From Vespa crabro (taxonomy: Eukaryota; Arthropoda; Insecta; Hymenoptera; Vespidae), in the NCBI RefSeq assembly GCF_910589235.1, contig NC_060969.1, positions 4,877,496 to 4,941,495 on the forward strand: a stretch of DNA of 64,000 bases, in the 5' to 3' direction. A program made the translations under genes and the position numbers. Positions 52,262 to 64,000 of the stretch are shown piece by piece. The notes below the pieces were generated by a model. It searched no databases and was not told the origin of the DNA. It saw only the letters and a program-made list of their open reading frames with translations. Position 1 is the stretch's first letter, and every line of letters starts with the position of its first letter.

Positions 52262-53683
52262 CTAATTATCATCGTCATCGTCGATCTTGGGTGCCAGGTA
52301 ATACCTAATGTGACCAATCTCTCCAATCTTATACTCGCATACTAATGGAACATCACTGGACATCGAAAGTTGTACTTGTGCACATAGAGGACTCGCCTTT
52401 ATGAAACAATTTAAATAACGACAAGAAAATGTTAACTTGACTGGCTCTTGCATGTTAACAATTACTGCTTCTTCTTCTTTATCTGCCTCTGCAGTTTGTG
52501 CGAGTTTAACATTAGCTGAAACATAATTAAAAAAATGTTATATATTTGGCACGGTACGGTTATTGCATGTTTAAGATTTTGATCATATAAATTTTTCTTC
52601 CTAATTAAATTTTAATAAAAACTTTTCATAGCTACATTAATACTAATCATAATAAATATAAGCAATATATATATGTATATACATATATATATATATATAT
52701 ATTATCCGTTTCTTCTTATAACATAAGATCAAGACTAAATGTACTATCAGATAAATCATCAGAGTTCAGATATTAAGATAGTAATGCGAACTTGGTAATT
52801 ACCTCATAACGAATAGAATATATTGGGATAGTATACAATTTATATATGGTGGAAATGCACTGTTATGATAAGACACAAAATACAAACCTGTTCCATGATC
52901 CCCAGATGCTGTAAATTTTATACCTTCTTTGGAACATGCAAATGTTATTGATTCTCCAAATTGACTTAAATCTCTACATATACGAGCAAATTCTTGAGAA
53001 GGCATCTTAACCACGCAAGAGTAATTGGTTTCCTGTAATATATTTAATCAAACGACGAGAAATAAATCATAGAGGGTTTGTATAAAAAATAGCAAGGAAG
53101 GAAACTTAGACTTACAGGAATACCAAGATGTTCTTGGTCCATATTTATAAGTTTCATCTCATATTCTGCAAGTTTTTCTTTGTTTGGTGATTCGAATATA
53201 AAGACAATGATCTCTGGATTATCCCAAGCTCTTAACGTTACAGTATCTTCTGTACCAGCACATCGTAATATCTTCGACATTCTAGAAATTATTAGGATTT
53301 AAAATCAAAAGGAACAAAAAATATAATGACAAAGAATTATCAGATATAATCTAATTGAATTACAATGATTTTAAAAAATTATTTCTCAAATGACCTTTAC
53401 TTTATCAAAAAGAATAAACATAACCAAGATATTTTATCAAAATAAAAATTTCGTTGTCTTACGTTGCAATGCTCATTCCCATAGACAAGTTTCTATCGCA
53501 TCTGTATTTATCGAAACCGTCACTTCTGAGATTAAGAGAAACCAAAGAAACGTGAGCATTGTCCATAGCTTGTACTTGAATACCAGAATCAGAACATTCA
53601 AAGGTTGCTTCGGTTAGAAGATCCTTAACAGCGTCCAAAACTTTCTTCAAGATAGCACTTTGTACTAAACGTGCTTCAAACAT
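52262..53683 (-). CDS. PCNA: Proliferating cell nuclear antigen (sliding clamp)
   Basis: Four exons (53463-53683, 53116-53281, 52888-53032, 52262-52515) join in frame to 261 residues, the standard length. The start MFEARLVQSAILKKVLDAVK, the block FECSDSGIQVQAMDNAHVSL, YRCDRNLSMGMSI, the interdomain connector region LGIPETNYSCVVKMPS, TFACSKEGIKF and the C-terminal LAPKIDDDDDN are all typical. The protein forms a trimeric ring on DNA that tethers DNA polymerases delta and epsilon, FEN1, ligase and repair factors in the nucleus. The gene looks intact. Introns are 83-380 bp. The C-terminal acidic run is one or two Asp longer than is usual in vertebrates. Confidence 0.97.
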
Positions 53684-54769
53684 ATTGTTTAAAATGAAGT
53701 ATTTTCTATTTTAATCAATTAAAAAACGATATAACATGAGGAAAAAATGAAAGAGATATAACGCTCGGAGACGCTCTAATACGATAGACGTTACCCGCGC
53801 TTTAATATTGTTAAGTACAAAAGGAAGTAGATGGCGCTTCATCATACCGGAAATAACGTTGTTCAAGCGAGCAAAAAGATCAAATTCAAAGTATGGCGCC
53901 TATTTTAAATGGTACAAGATTTACGTGGATTTTTAATTCGACAAGTTTTATTTTTAAGAAGGATAATATACTTAATAATGTTATTTATAAGTTAAAGTTT
54001 ATATTTCCATGCAGGGTTAAGAATATACACTTTTAATAATTATTATACAGATTTTTATATTAAATGAATAAATAATAAAACAATATTTATACTATTTCAT
54101 ACGTTATTTTTATATGCAAAAATAGATTTACTAATGAAAAATGACATAATAATGTGGTAACTCGTAATTGTTAAATAAACTATTTCAAATGAAATTTTAT
54201 TTCGATATCATTGTTAATCATCGTTAGCCTACTTACATCATAATGCGAAAGATTCACTTGCAAACATAGTCGCAATGATTCATTATATTCTATTATTCAT
54301 TTTATCCTATAAAATGATTCTATAGTTTTCTATAGATATAAAATTCTAGCGCAATTTCAATCTAGTTATGTGCGTAAGTATCCGACATGGTTGCTTTCGT
54401 TATTAATAAAAATATTTACAGAAAAATAATGATTTCTCGGACAACTAAAACGATAATATACAACAAGTCTTTCGTATAAAATAAAATATTTGTAAGATAT
54501 TTAATTGTACTCGTTTGGCATCATGAATTTATTTCATGCAGGCATAGTTTGAACTTAAAATTGGAATCTTGGTAAAAACTTATACTTTATGAGAACTTAT
54601 ATAAATATATGTAAATTCACTTAATCTATAATATTGTACTTAAACAAATGCAGTCTCACCTGTTACGTTTTACAATTATTGTTATTTACATACGGTACGT
54701 TAAAGATGGTTTTGCAACATTTTCTTATTAGAGATCATTATAACATATAACGTGATTTTAATTGTGTTA
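53684..54769. other. Region between PCNA and the RRM gene
   Basis: Upstream DNA of PCNA and downstream DNA of the RRM gene, both on the minus strand. AT-rich; only the first 200 bp beside PCNA is less biased (gctcggagacgctctaatac and onward), which fits a promoter. No gene seen. Confidence 0.45.
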
Positions 54770-57286
54770 TTAAAACCCAATGTCGCTTGCCATATTTTCC
54801 AGTTCGTTAAACATTTGATCAAGATGCTAATATTATAAAAGAGAAAACAATAAGATAAGAATATAATCATTGAATATATATATATATATAAGTATTATCG
54901 CATATACTCACATCAGATGGTTCTGTATCTTTTACTGTATGCTGCTGTTTGGTATTAAATATCAAATTTTCAGCATGATCGATCTCGTCCTCATCTTCTT
55001 CCTCTTCTTCGTTATCATCGTCGTCGTCGTCGTCGTCGTCGTCATCGTCATCGTCGTCGTCGTCGTCGTCATCGTCGTCATCATCTAAATCTTCTTCGTC
55101 TTCATCGTCATCATCATCAGCATCGTCAGATGGTAAACATGCCATATCCATTTCCTCATAATCCTCCGGTTCTTCTTTAATATCTGTTAATATTATCGTT
55201 TCTGGCACTGTTTCGGTTTCTGACGGACATGGAGGTGGTGCTTCGGACGCCGAAGGTATTTGCGGTGATTGCGATGTCTGGAATAGTAATCTCGATGAGA
55301 ACATTTTCTGCACAAAAAATTATATTCCTAAAGAACAATATAATACATGCCCATGGTTGTTGTTGTGCCGTTTTAACAGACGTCACGGATGCAGGTAATT
55401 GAGAAGATTGTGCATCAGTACTTTGCTGCTGAGTTTGATTATTTTGTTTACCCTGTGTCTTAATATTATCTTGCAATCTATTCTCCCCACTACTGTTATC
55501 TTGCTGTATTGTTTTCTTTTCATTATTGTTTACTTTTTGTTCTTTCGCTTGTGAAGTATTACTAGGTTCTTCTTTAACTTTCTTTACATTAGGCTTAGGC
55601 TCTCCTGGAAGACATGTATTTCCACGTTGTCTTCTGAATCTTACAATAATACTTCTTGTATCCCACATCAAATCGTGTGCCTGTTTATAAGCCGCTATTG
55701 ATTCATCTACACTGTTATATCTTATGAATGCATATCTGAAACAATCAAGAAAATAATTAATTACTTAAATATACGTTATATTATATATAATCTATATTTA
55801 CCGTGTGTTTCTCATTTTCTGTGCATAACCAACGTCCACCCTAGCGGCTGTCGGAAACTTGCTTTTAACTTCATTCACATTAACGGATTCGGGTAAATTT
55901 CCTATGTACAAAGTGTAAGGATCGATTTCTTCGGGCATTGGATTATCTTCATCCCGTAAAGATTTTCTTTCTACTTTTAAATTACCAATACCAAAAGGAA
56001 TCTTTTCTAACTCTTTAATAGCTTCATCGATATTAACGTGTTCTGCCATCTGAATAAAACAATATCTAGGTCCACTTGGACTTTGAAAATGAATATTCTG
56101 TATGCCGGAATGAAATTCTCTGACGATATCCTTATTAAGATCAGGATCTGGAAATTTTATTATCAAACTCTGAGCTTTAACAGTCTTATTATACTCTGTT
56201 TCAATTTTTAAAGCTCTTTCAGCATCCTCACGATTCCACGGTCGACTGGGGTAACTTTGTGACATAGGCTTTCTTTGTTTATTCTTTTTAACCACTACCT
56301 CTTCCTACGACAGATATTTATATATAATTTATATAATGAAGAAACATAGATTCAATTAACATACCAATACAATTTTAACATCCTGATCTCCTTTTTCTTC
56401 TCCATGTCTACCAGTTATAATTCCTTGGGTTATGGGAGTTATGGGATGATTGGAAAGGGGGACAGGCATATGATTCATAATAGTATCATTTGGCGACGTA
56501 GTGTAATTATTTCTTTGCCACTCTAAACCCAGACCACTTGTTAAAGCTGCACCAAAATATGCAGCTTGGTCAAACTGGGGTTGGCCCTGGGGTTGACCAA
56601 ATCGTGCTAGTCTTCTATTTTTACGATGGAAAATATTTCGTTGAACGTGCATGTTATTTCTGTTGTGAGAGAACCTTTCTCTTCTCATATAGTTACCTCT
56701 CAGTGCGATTTCTCTTTGAATATGTTGAATTTCTCTTTGAGGTAAAGGTGCGGCATGTGGAGTTATCCATTGCCAATGCGTGGGTGCTTGTGCCCATGTT
56801 TGTAACGGTGTAACTTGAGAAGGCACTGGTCCAAAAACATGAGGAGGAGGTGGAACTCCGCTAGGGGGTGGAGGCATAGGAGGTAATGGTGGTTGTCCTG
56901 GTAAAGGTTGAGGAATCGAAGTAGATGCCGAAGTAGTGGATGAGGGATAATTTGTATATGTTCCATCGTATGTAAATGCAACAGACTCTTGTTTGACAAA
57001 TGATCTTTTTGTATCTCCATTTTCTTCTGTTAGCTGTAAAAAATATAATATAAATTAAAAACACAATCATATGATACAAAAAGATGTTTTAATAGTGCTT
57101 CTAATTCAAAACTTTTCAATTAATCGAACGACAACAATTGTTACAACTGTGAAAGAGATTCTAAATAAAAAATAATGCTTGCATTGTTCAATCAGCTAGC
57201 CTAAAATATAGGGGGATGCATGTATAATTGAAATAATGAATATAAAGGTATTAAAAGTTCTAACAGATATTTACCGATCGTTTCAT
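54770..57286 (-). CDS. Two-RRM RNA-binding protein with Pro-rich N-terminus and acidic C-terminus (possibly painting-of-fourth-like)
   Basis: Six exons (57275-57286, 56365-57033, 55802-56304, 55351-55735, 54912-55277, 54770-54826) join in frame to 663 residues. Exon 1 is MKRS. Residues 30-110 are Pro-rich. Basic text at 110-150 (YMRRERFSHNRNN) follows. RRM1 is at about 272-345 (SLIIKFPDPDLNKDIV to LKVERKSL). RRM2 is at about 357-432 (YTLYIGNLPESVNVNEVKSK to IIVRFRRQRG). A Gln/Asn-rich linker and an Asp/Glu tract at about 574-623 follow, then HLDQMFNELENMASDIGF. RRM2 reminds me of the insect painting-of-fourth group, but I am not certain. Intron 4 (55278-55350) seems to use a GC donor. RNA binding is inferred from the RRMs. 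Confidence 0.8.
55015..55092. repeat. GAT/GAC triplet tract coding for poly-Asp
   Basis: On the minus strand the run encodes more than 20 Asp residues of the RRM protein tail. Mixed TCG and TCA on the plus strand mean both Asp codons are used. Confidence 0.9.
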
Positions 57287-57733
57287 TCTGTAGCTGTATT
57301 TTCTTATGCTCTCAAAAAGATATTATTTCTAAATCAAAATCATTTTCTTTTCTTTTCTTTTTCTTTCCCCTTTTTTTTTTTTTTTTCTTTCAACAAAAGC
57401 ACATTTCACGAGCGATAGAGTAGAGAACAAATGAGAAAATAAGAGTTGCTTATACAGGGGTACCAACCCCTAATGCACCATAATCAAGGGTGAGAACGTA
57501 GTATTTGAAACAAGTAGACAATAATTAAAAAAAAAAAAAAAAAAAAAGAAAAGAAAAATATCTACCAAGTATAATTAAAAAAGTGTATTAGGATTGTTTT
57601 TGTCACGCGATTCATTTGTTTCACGATTTCATCCTGATAAATAATTTTATTTATAAACATTATACACTTCCTATCCATATTTATGCAAAACTTGTACATA
57701 GATACATTATTATTATTATTATTATTATTACTA

Positions 57734-57770
<37 letters not shown>

Positions 57771-58774
57771 TGTTAAATGATAAATAATAAAATAATTTGT
57801 GAATAATTTCACGATATATTAAAATATGTATCACTTGTACGATTGCACATTTTTTCTTTCTTTTGTTTTTCTTTTTTAATTAACCCGCTCAAAGAATGGC
57901 GCTAAACCGTATTACAATTGAACGTTCAAAATTGTTAATATTATTAGAGAAATAAAAATATGTTAATGATATTTTTACCAATTATATTCACTTAAATTAT
58001 AAATTCTCCAAACATTAGTTGCATTAACATAATATTCTTTATTTTTAATTCAACTGATATTGATGATTTATTTTTTAGTAATAACTGACGAATAGGAACT
58101 ATCGGCACATATGTCTCTTGGAGAGCTATATTTAAATCGTAATTAGAAATATAAATAATTTACATCTAAAAACGTGTAATATCTAACTGAAGAAAATATC
58201 TCTATATTCCTAACATAGATAAGATCTAGAAATATATTTTCTAAAGTTGTTCCTATGATCAGCTCCGAACAAATTTCGTCCATCTTTGATTTATTTTCTT
58301 GCTAGTATGCGTTTGTGTATAGTGAATATTAAAGAAGCCAACACAAAGGCATTATTCAAATTATATACATATGCTGACGTGGAATTAACTTGACAAGAAT
58401 CCAATCTCTCTTATTTCTTTATTTACGTATTAAAAAATTTGTACATAGGAATTTTAGGTTGTATTCTTAATATTACGATATTACTAGATATTACTATATT
58501 ATTTCGTTCATACGAAAATACTTATTACTCTCTTATTGATAAATCTTTTGTTAATATGCGTGGTTTTGATATACATGGTTTTTTATCGCAAATACATTTT
58601 ATGTTCTATATTTAACTGTATAATAAGACTGTTTGTCACTAGAAAATTGTCTCTGTACTTTGACCTTTAAACGTGTTTTAGCTGACGTATTTACATATCT
58701 TTTAATGATATAATTTTCTATTCTACTTAAATAATCAGTTAAGAATTAATATAAGAAAGCATAGATAAATCAAA
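57287..58774. promoter_or_regulatory. Divergent 5' region of the RRM gene and ACADM
   Basis: About 1.5 kb of AT-rich DNA with poly-A (57530-57546), (TTA)n at 57706-57765 and T-rich tracts. Nothing coding was seen. Both genes start with tiny coding exons (12 and 15 nt) at its edges. Confidence 0.4.
57706..57765. repeat. (TTA)n microsatellite
   Basis: A triplet run with two interruptions. It yields poly-Asn in a spurious minus-strand frame. Confidence 0.95.
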
Positions 58775-59980
58775 ATGTTCTTTAGAACGGTAAGTTAAAT
58801 TCTATTAGTAACTTCCATTATCAATTATATATTTTATACATTTCTTTTTAATATATGTTTTAATGTCTTTTCAAAAAATGAAATGGACAATTTATCATTT
58901 GTATTAAGATAATTGACAAAAAAGAAACAAAATTATTTATTTAATTACAAATATTTTATTATAATTCTAATAAATATCGATTTTCAGATCTTCAACAATG
59001 CTAGTTTATATTCAAGAATATATAGAAGATTTTCCATTAAAGCTAACCCTCAGATATCGGAAAACATTAATGGGTATAACTTTGGTAAGTATAACTACAG
59101 AATTTGGAAAAAATATTACTTTTCCTTACAAAAGCATCATCGAAAAGAAATATTTTCTAATGAAAATAGAATCTCATTCTTTAATAAATAATTTTGTATG
59201 ACATATATAGCACTAAATGACATGCAAAGAGAAACGCAAGAAATGTTGCGTAAATTTGTTAGAGAGGAGATCATTCCTGTTGCTCCTAAATATGATAAAA
59301 CTGGAGAATATCCATGGGACATTATTAAAAAGGTTTGGAACTTGGGATTTATGACCAATTATATTCCACAACATTGTGGTATGTTTACATAAAATATTTA
59401 TAAATATTCCCATTGATTTTTTTATATCACCTAATATATTACAATTTCAAAATATATATAATATCGTATTTAGGTGGTATGGAACAAAAGATTTTTGATG
59501 GATGTTTAGCAACGGAGGAATTTGCTTATGGTTGCTCAGGGATAGCAACTGCAATAGAAACTAGCAGTCTTGGAGTATATCATATATTTAGTGTTACAAA
59601 TTCTTTAATGTAAATAATATGCATTTTTATGATTGCATTTTTGCCTTCTTTTTCCCACTTATAGCAAACGCCAGTGATTGAAACAGGAAATGAACAACAA
59701 CAGAAAAAGTATCTTGGAAGACTCGTAGAAGAACCTCTTATAGCTGTAAGTAAAGAATATATATATTATTATCTTATTATTCTTTTAATTATATTTAATT
59801 ATAATTATTTATGGCTTTCTGTTTCTAGGCTTATTGCGTTACTGAACCTGGTGCTGGATCCGATGTAGCAGGTTTAAAAACTAGAGCTGTGAAAAAAGGA
59901 AAGGAATGGATTCTTAATGGTACAAAAATGTGGATCACAAATGGTGGTGTTGCAAATTGGTAATGTCTTTGAATTGAAAA

Positions 59981-60011
<31 letters not shown>

Positions 60012-60975
60012 ATCTTTTTATATATATACATACACGGAATAATATGCGATATTAATTATATGTATCGTTATGTTATAGGTATTTTGTATTGGCCAGAACA
60101 GATTCTGATCCAAAAGCTCCAGCCAGTAAAGCTTTTACAGGATTCATCGTTGAGCGTGATTTTGAAGGCGTAACTCCAGGCCGTAAAGTAAGTTATTGTA
60201 ATACGTTACTTTCGTCGTTAAATTATATTTAACGAGAAAAAAGTTTTCATTATAAAGGAAATAAATATGGGACAACGAGCTTCCGATACTAGGATGATTA
60301 CGTTCGAAGATGTTCGCGTACCCGAGGAAAATGTATTGTTAGGAGAAGGAGCTGGTTTTAAAGTTGCCATGAAAACCTTCGATAGAACTCGAACACCGGT
60401 AAACTATATGAGAAATAAGAAAAATACTTTATTAAAATTGAATTGACATATAATTTTGACAACAACACAGGTAGCATCTATGGCTGTTGGATTAGCACAG
60501 AGAGCTATGGATGAAGCTACCAAGTATGCGATGGAGCGAAAAACCTTCAACAAACCAATAGCGGAACATCAAGCTGTAGCATTTATGATCGCTGATATGG
60601 TTATTGGAGTTGAAACGGCTCGTCTCGCTTGGATGAAAGCAGCTTGGGCATTAGACGTTTGTTATCCAAATGCTAGCATTTATTCCAGTATTGCCAAGTG
60701 TTATGCCGCTGATGTAGCTAACAAATGCGCTACCGATGCCGTCCAAGTAAGTCGAAAAATTGATTTTAATTAATCCATAATTTGAGTTAAATCGAAACAA
60801 TAATACAATACGAACTTTATAGATCTTTGGTGGTGCAGGATTTAACACAGAATATCCTGTGGAAAAATTAATGAGAGATGCGAAGATCTTCCAAATTTAT
60901 GAAGGTACATCGCAGATTCAAAGATTAATCATATCTAAAAATCACTTTGTTGAAGCTGCGAAGAAGTCACAATAA
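58775..60975 (+). CDS. ACADM: Medium-chain acyl-CoA dehydrogenase, mitochondrial
   Basis: Ten exons (58775-58789, 58988-59084, 59211-59378, 59474-59574, 59665-59745, 59829-59959, 60079-60187, 60258-60398, 60471-60746, 60823-60975) join in frame to 423 residues; the human enzyme has 421. The N-terminus MFFRTIFNNASLYSRIYRRF is Arg/Ser-rich without acids, as expected of a mitochondrial presequence. Signatures are AYCVTEPGAGSDVAGLKT, KMWITNGGVANWYFVLARTD, FDRTRTPVASMAVGLAQRA and IYEGTSQIQRLII, whose Glu at about 400 is the catalytic base. The enzyme is a matrix FAD flavoprotein that makes trans-2-enoyl-CoA from C4-C12 acyl-CoA and passes electrons to ETF. All key residues are present. Confidence 0.95.
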
Positions 60976-61125
60976 AAAGATATATTTATATGTTATCGAT
61001 AAGATTCGAAAAACAATATATATATATATATATATATTCTTTATATCTTTCTACAAGCTTTTATTATGTAATGTTATATGTTACATACAACAGGTATATA
61101 TTTCTTATTACTAACATAGTGAGAG

Positions 61126-61131
61126 AATAAA
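61126..61131 (+). terminator. Candidate polyadenylation signal of ACADM
   Basis: AATAAA about 150 bp after the stop codon; another lies near 61187. Confidence 0.5.
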
Positions 61132-62154
61132 ACTTTTATAAACCTTATTGTATTATATACTTATGGAATGAATTATTTTTGTAAGAAAAAATATTTATAT
61201 GAAAAATAAATATTTTTGAAGGTCAATCATTAGACTGGCGAGATGTTTGAGAAGTTTTAAATTTGGCGGGTAGAGGTTGTAGATGGCGCGACTAACGTGG
61301 CACGAAAGCGTTAGTCAAGTGCAATGTTCAATGAAAACGGATTACATCGCATTACGTCCGTCAAGCCATAGTTTTTACGCGGTTATATTTGGTGAAGTCG
61401 TGCGCGACGAGTTATGCAACGTTCGGTGTAAAAACGCTCGTCGATAGGGCACTTGGATATCGTGACACCTGACCTACTTAGACAAAGCGGCTGTTTCTGT
61501 TGGAGAGCCGTAACTCGAAGAGCTTGGATACGCAAAGGACACGTTCATCGGCTTACCGATTCGAAGATTGGAAATTCTTAGGCACCAGAAGACATCGTGG
61601 AAATCTTTCGCAAATTGCGTCTTTTCATATCACGTCCGAAGGCTCAGTGCCGTCGTTAGGGATCACCGGCGCCCGGATAAGTTTACACTCGGTCTAATTA
61701 ATTTCTCTTTTCCCCTTTGGCTCCCAACAGAGATACAGTCTATCTAAGGAATTAATAATCGTAGAAGGAAGAAAATTTGTCGAATTAATTCTCGTATCGG
61801 TACTTAATTTTGGAATAATCAAAAAGAACGGATTATCCTCTCGTACAGAGTCGCACAACCTCGTCGGTTTACGGTTTCTCCGTCTCTTTGTACTCTATAT
61901 GCCGATGGTTTTCCCTTTCGTTACGCACTACCGTAGCCATGCGTTACGGAACCGCGTGCAAGTTGGCTAATTTATTTCCAATGTTAATCTTTTGAGTAAA
62001 ATCAAAAGAAATATTTTTTCACGGTATCACAAAACGAATCATCTCTGTTATCTTCGAACGATATTAAACACGACGTAGATCACGTAGGGTCGGTAATCGA
62101 ATAGAAAGGGAAAGTATAAGTCGCTCGAGATCGTCTTCGAGTTGTTGGCAGAGG

Positions 62155-62202
<48 letters not shown>

Positions 62203-62750
62203 AAAAAGGAAAAAAGCGTAGTAAGAAGATAAAGAAAGAAGAAGGGAAAAAGGAAAGGAAAATCGGAGGAGCGCGATGATGTTGCTCGAAAATCTGTCGA
62301 GGTTAGCGACGGCTGCTGAAAGCGCCCCAAAGATAAATCCGTTGGAAGGGTACGGCCCTGGAGGTCGGTCGCGCTGTCAGAGGAGCGCGACGGTGCGCCG
62401 GACGCTCGCTTGACTAAGGGAGTGCCCGTCCCGATGCAAAGTGTAAGTGAAGTGGCCTACAGACCTACATTTCTCTAACGTTCCATTTTTTCAAGCCGAC
62501 GAACAGGAGGTTAAGAATTCGCGCGGGTCACCATTTTACACGGACGCGTGCGATGTCGCCGTTGTGTGATACGTCGATCGGCTCTCGATAGTGAGAGAGA
62601 CACGGTGTAGCAGTTTCTCTCGCCGTGGAACGTTCTGTCGGTGCTGCCCGGCGGCGCGGGGAGAGTTCAAAGAAAGAGCGAGTGAGAGAAAGAGGGAGAG
62701 GGAAAGAGAGCTAGTGAGAGAGCGAGCGCGCGCCAGCCAGCCAACCAGTC

Positions 62751-62757
<7 letters not shown>

Positions 62758-62802
<45 letters not shown>
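62758..62802. repeat. (GA)n microsatellite
   Basis: A GA tract in the leader of the poly-Q gene. Confidence 0.95.
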
Positions 62803-62812
<10 letters not shown>

Positions 62813-63111
62813 CACGGGACGGGCAATAGACGGAGACAGTGAGAGTCGTGCGCGCGCCCGCGGGCCGCAATAAGAGGGAGAGTGCGGCGGTGTGCGAGAG
62901 AGGAGCCACAGAGAGAAACGGATCGTACTGAACGGAGAGGGAATTAAATGCTTGTGTAGGTGCTCTCGAGAGAGCGGGAGCGCGCGCGCGCGCTCGAGCG
63001 AACGGCTGCGAGAGGGAGAGAGAGGAGAAAGAACGAACGAAAGAACGAACGAAAGAGCGTACGAGCGAGAGCGAGAGCGAGAGAGAGAAAGAGAAAGAGA
63101 GAAGAGCAAGT

Positions 63112-63257
63112 GCGTGCGTGCGTGCGTCGTACGTACGTACGTGCGTGCGTGCGTGCGTGCGTGCGTGCGTACACGGTGGAGAAGAGAAGGTGTCGTTGAA
63201 GGGGGAGGGAGCCTCGTTCGTTCGTTCGTTCGTTCGTTCGTTCGTTCGTTCGTTCGT
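63112..63257. repeat. (CGTG)n and (CGTT)n tetranucleotide runs
   Basis: Two separate tetranucleotide tracts at 63112-63170 and 63210-63257, followed by a CCGT-type run to about 63290, just before the start codon at 63309. Confidence 0.95.
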
Positions 63258-63308
63258 CTCTCCGTCCGTTCGTCCGTCCGTCCGTCCGTCGTTCGCTCGT
63301 TCGTAGGA

Positions 63309-63648
63309 ATGCACGACGGTCGAATGGCTACAGGCTCGGGGGAAGGTGGCAGGGGCGGAGGGGGGCCCGTGGCACCTCTAGACAACAACTCCACCGCAAC
63401 GACTACCCTTACGGAATCAACGACATCCTCCTCGTCGGCCGCTCCCTCTTCCTCCTCCTCTACCTCATCTTCTAGCTCGTCCTCGTCGTCTTCGAATACC
63501 GCCGCGATATTGACGGAAAATCACGCGAATGCAACTAATCTACCATTGACCACGGGATCCCTGCAGCCGCAACAAGCTCTTCATCATCAGCAACATCAAC
63601 AACAGCAACCACAACAACAACAACAACAACAACAACAACAGCAGCAGC

Positions 63649-63679
<31 letters not shown>

Positions 63680-64000
63680 GCAGCAGCAGCAGCAACAACA
63701 GCAATCACGGATCAGGCTCGATCTGCTCACCGATTTGCCCGCCAATGATGCTTCAGGTACGATCACGCAATGGCTCTTTCCTCTAAATGCTCTTTTTTCT
63801 TCTTCTTTACCTTTTTTTTTTCTCTATTTGCTTTTCTCTTTGCACTCTTATCCCCTTGCTACGCTCTTGGCAATCCTCCTTTCTTTCTTTTTTTTTCTCT
63901 CTTTTTCTACCCTCTATTTACCTCTTCGGCTTTGTCATAGTTCCCTCTCCATTCTGCTATACCTCTCTCTTTTTCTTCCGTGGATTCCCCCCTCTGCGCG
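63309..64000 (+). CDS. First coding exon of a Ser/Gln-rich protein (partial)
   Basis: From the ATG at 63309 a frame runs without stop to the window end. A GT donor at 63757 (gcttcag|gtacg) and the T-rich DNA after it place the exon end at 63756. The 149 full codons begin MHDGRMATGSGEGGRGGGG, pass a Thr/Ser-rich stretch, then a poly-Gln tract of about 35-40 residues coded by CAA and CAG, and end RIRLDLLTDLPANDAS. Such N-termini are common in insect transcription and chromatin regulators, but I cannot name this one. The leader upstream has strong promoter character. The rest of the gene lies beyond the window. Confidence 0.75.
63592..63708. repeat. CAA/CAG triplet tract (poly-Gln)
   Basis: Nearly all codons from 63592 to 63708 are CAA or CAG, in the frame of the partial exon. 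Both codons are mixed, so it is likely more stable than a pure CAG run. Confidence 0.95.

Larger units (their letters stand above)
60976..63308. promoter_or_regulatory. 3' end of ACADM, then promoter and leader region of the poly-Q gene
   Basis: AT-rich to about 61230, with an AATAAA at 61126-61131. Composition then rises and is CG-rich from about 62280. The last 700 bp holds (GA)n at 62157-62198 and 62758-62802, (CGTG)n at 63112-63170 and (CGTT)n at 63210-63257. The dense GAGA and CpG runs just before the start codon look like a TATA-less developmental promoter with a long 5' UTR. Confidence 0.5.

Noticed and set aside
62667..63394. Minus-strand open frames of 215 and 227 codons rich in Ser, Leu, Arg and Thr
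   Set aside because: They are translations of GA, CGTG and CGTT repeats and of the antisense of the poly-Gln exon.

Overview
This is eukaryotic nuclear DNA from an insect, most likely a hymenopteran. AT-rich DNA alternates with CG-rich promoter and exon islands, simple repeats are very dense, many introns are short (about 70-100 bp), and the genes are insect types (expanded, approximated, an insect-style SLC5 carrier, a BTB zinc-finger factor of the tramtrack type). I saw no transposase, reverse transcriptase, tRNA, rRNA or CRISPR array. The species is an inference. Exon joins were worked out by hand from GT/AG (one GC/AG) sites and reading-frame continuity; nearly every join closes in frame.

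Layout. 1-1624 (-): 5' part of an SLC5 sodium/solute symporter. 2999-13671 (+): expanded (ex), the FERM/PPxY upstream regulator of Hippo signalling, head-to-head with the carrier. 15529-16880 (-): galactose mutarotase. 16.9-22.0 kb: AT-rich gene-free DNA with an inverted repeat. 22065-27253 (+): choline/ethanolamine kinase. 28735-34615 (-): an 86-residue coiled-coil protein whose 5.5 kb intron holds two other genes: an intronless 811-residue secreted protein (29089-31524, -) and a 115-residue Gly/Trp/Tyr-rich secreted peptide precursor with a TATA box (33360-33910, +). 35217-37334 (+): ODR-4 homologue. 38848-43419 (-): approximated (app), a DHHC palmitoyltransferase with two alternative C-termini and a 13-nt microexon. 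43.4-48.6 kb: CpG- and microsatellite-rich 5' region. 48643-50795 (+): BTB/C2H2 transcription factor. 52262-53683 (-): PCNA. 54770-57286 (-): two-RRM protein with an acidic tail. 58775-60975 (+): medium-chain acyl-CoA dehydrogenase. 63309-64000 (+): first coding exon of a Ser/Gln-rich protein that runs off the window.

The genes are mostly unrelated housekeeping and developmental loci. The exception is ex and app, both of which act in Fat/Hippo growth control and lie about 25 kb apart. The least described items are the nested trio at 28.7-34.6 kb, the app isoform-specific exon, and two stop-free introns of ex whose length is a multiple of three.
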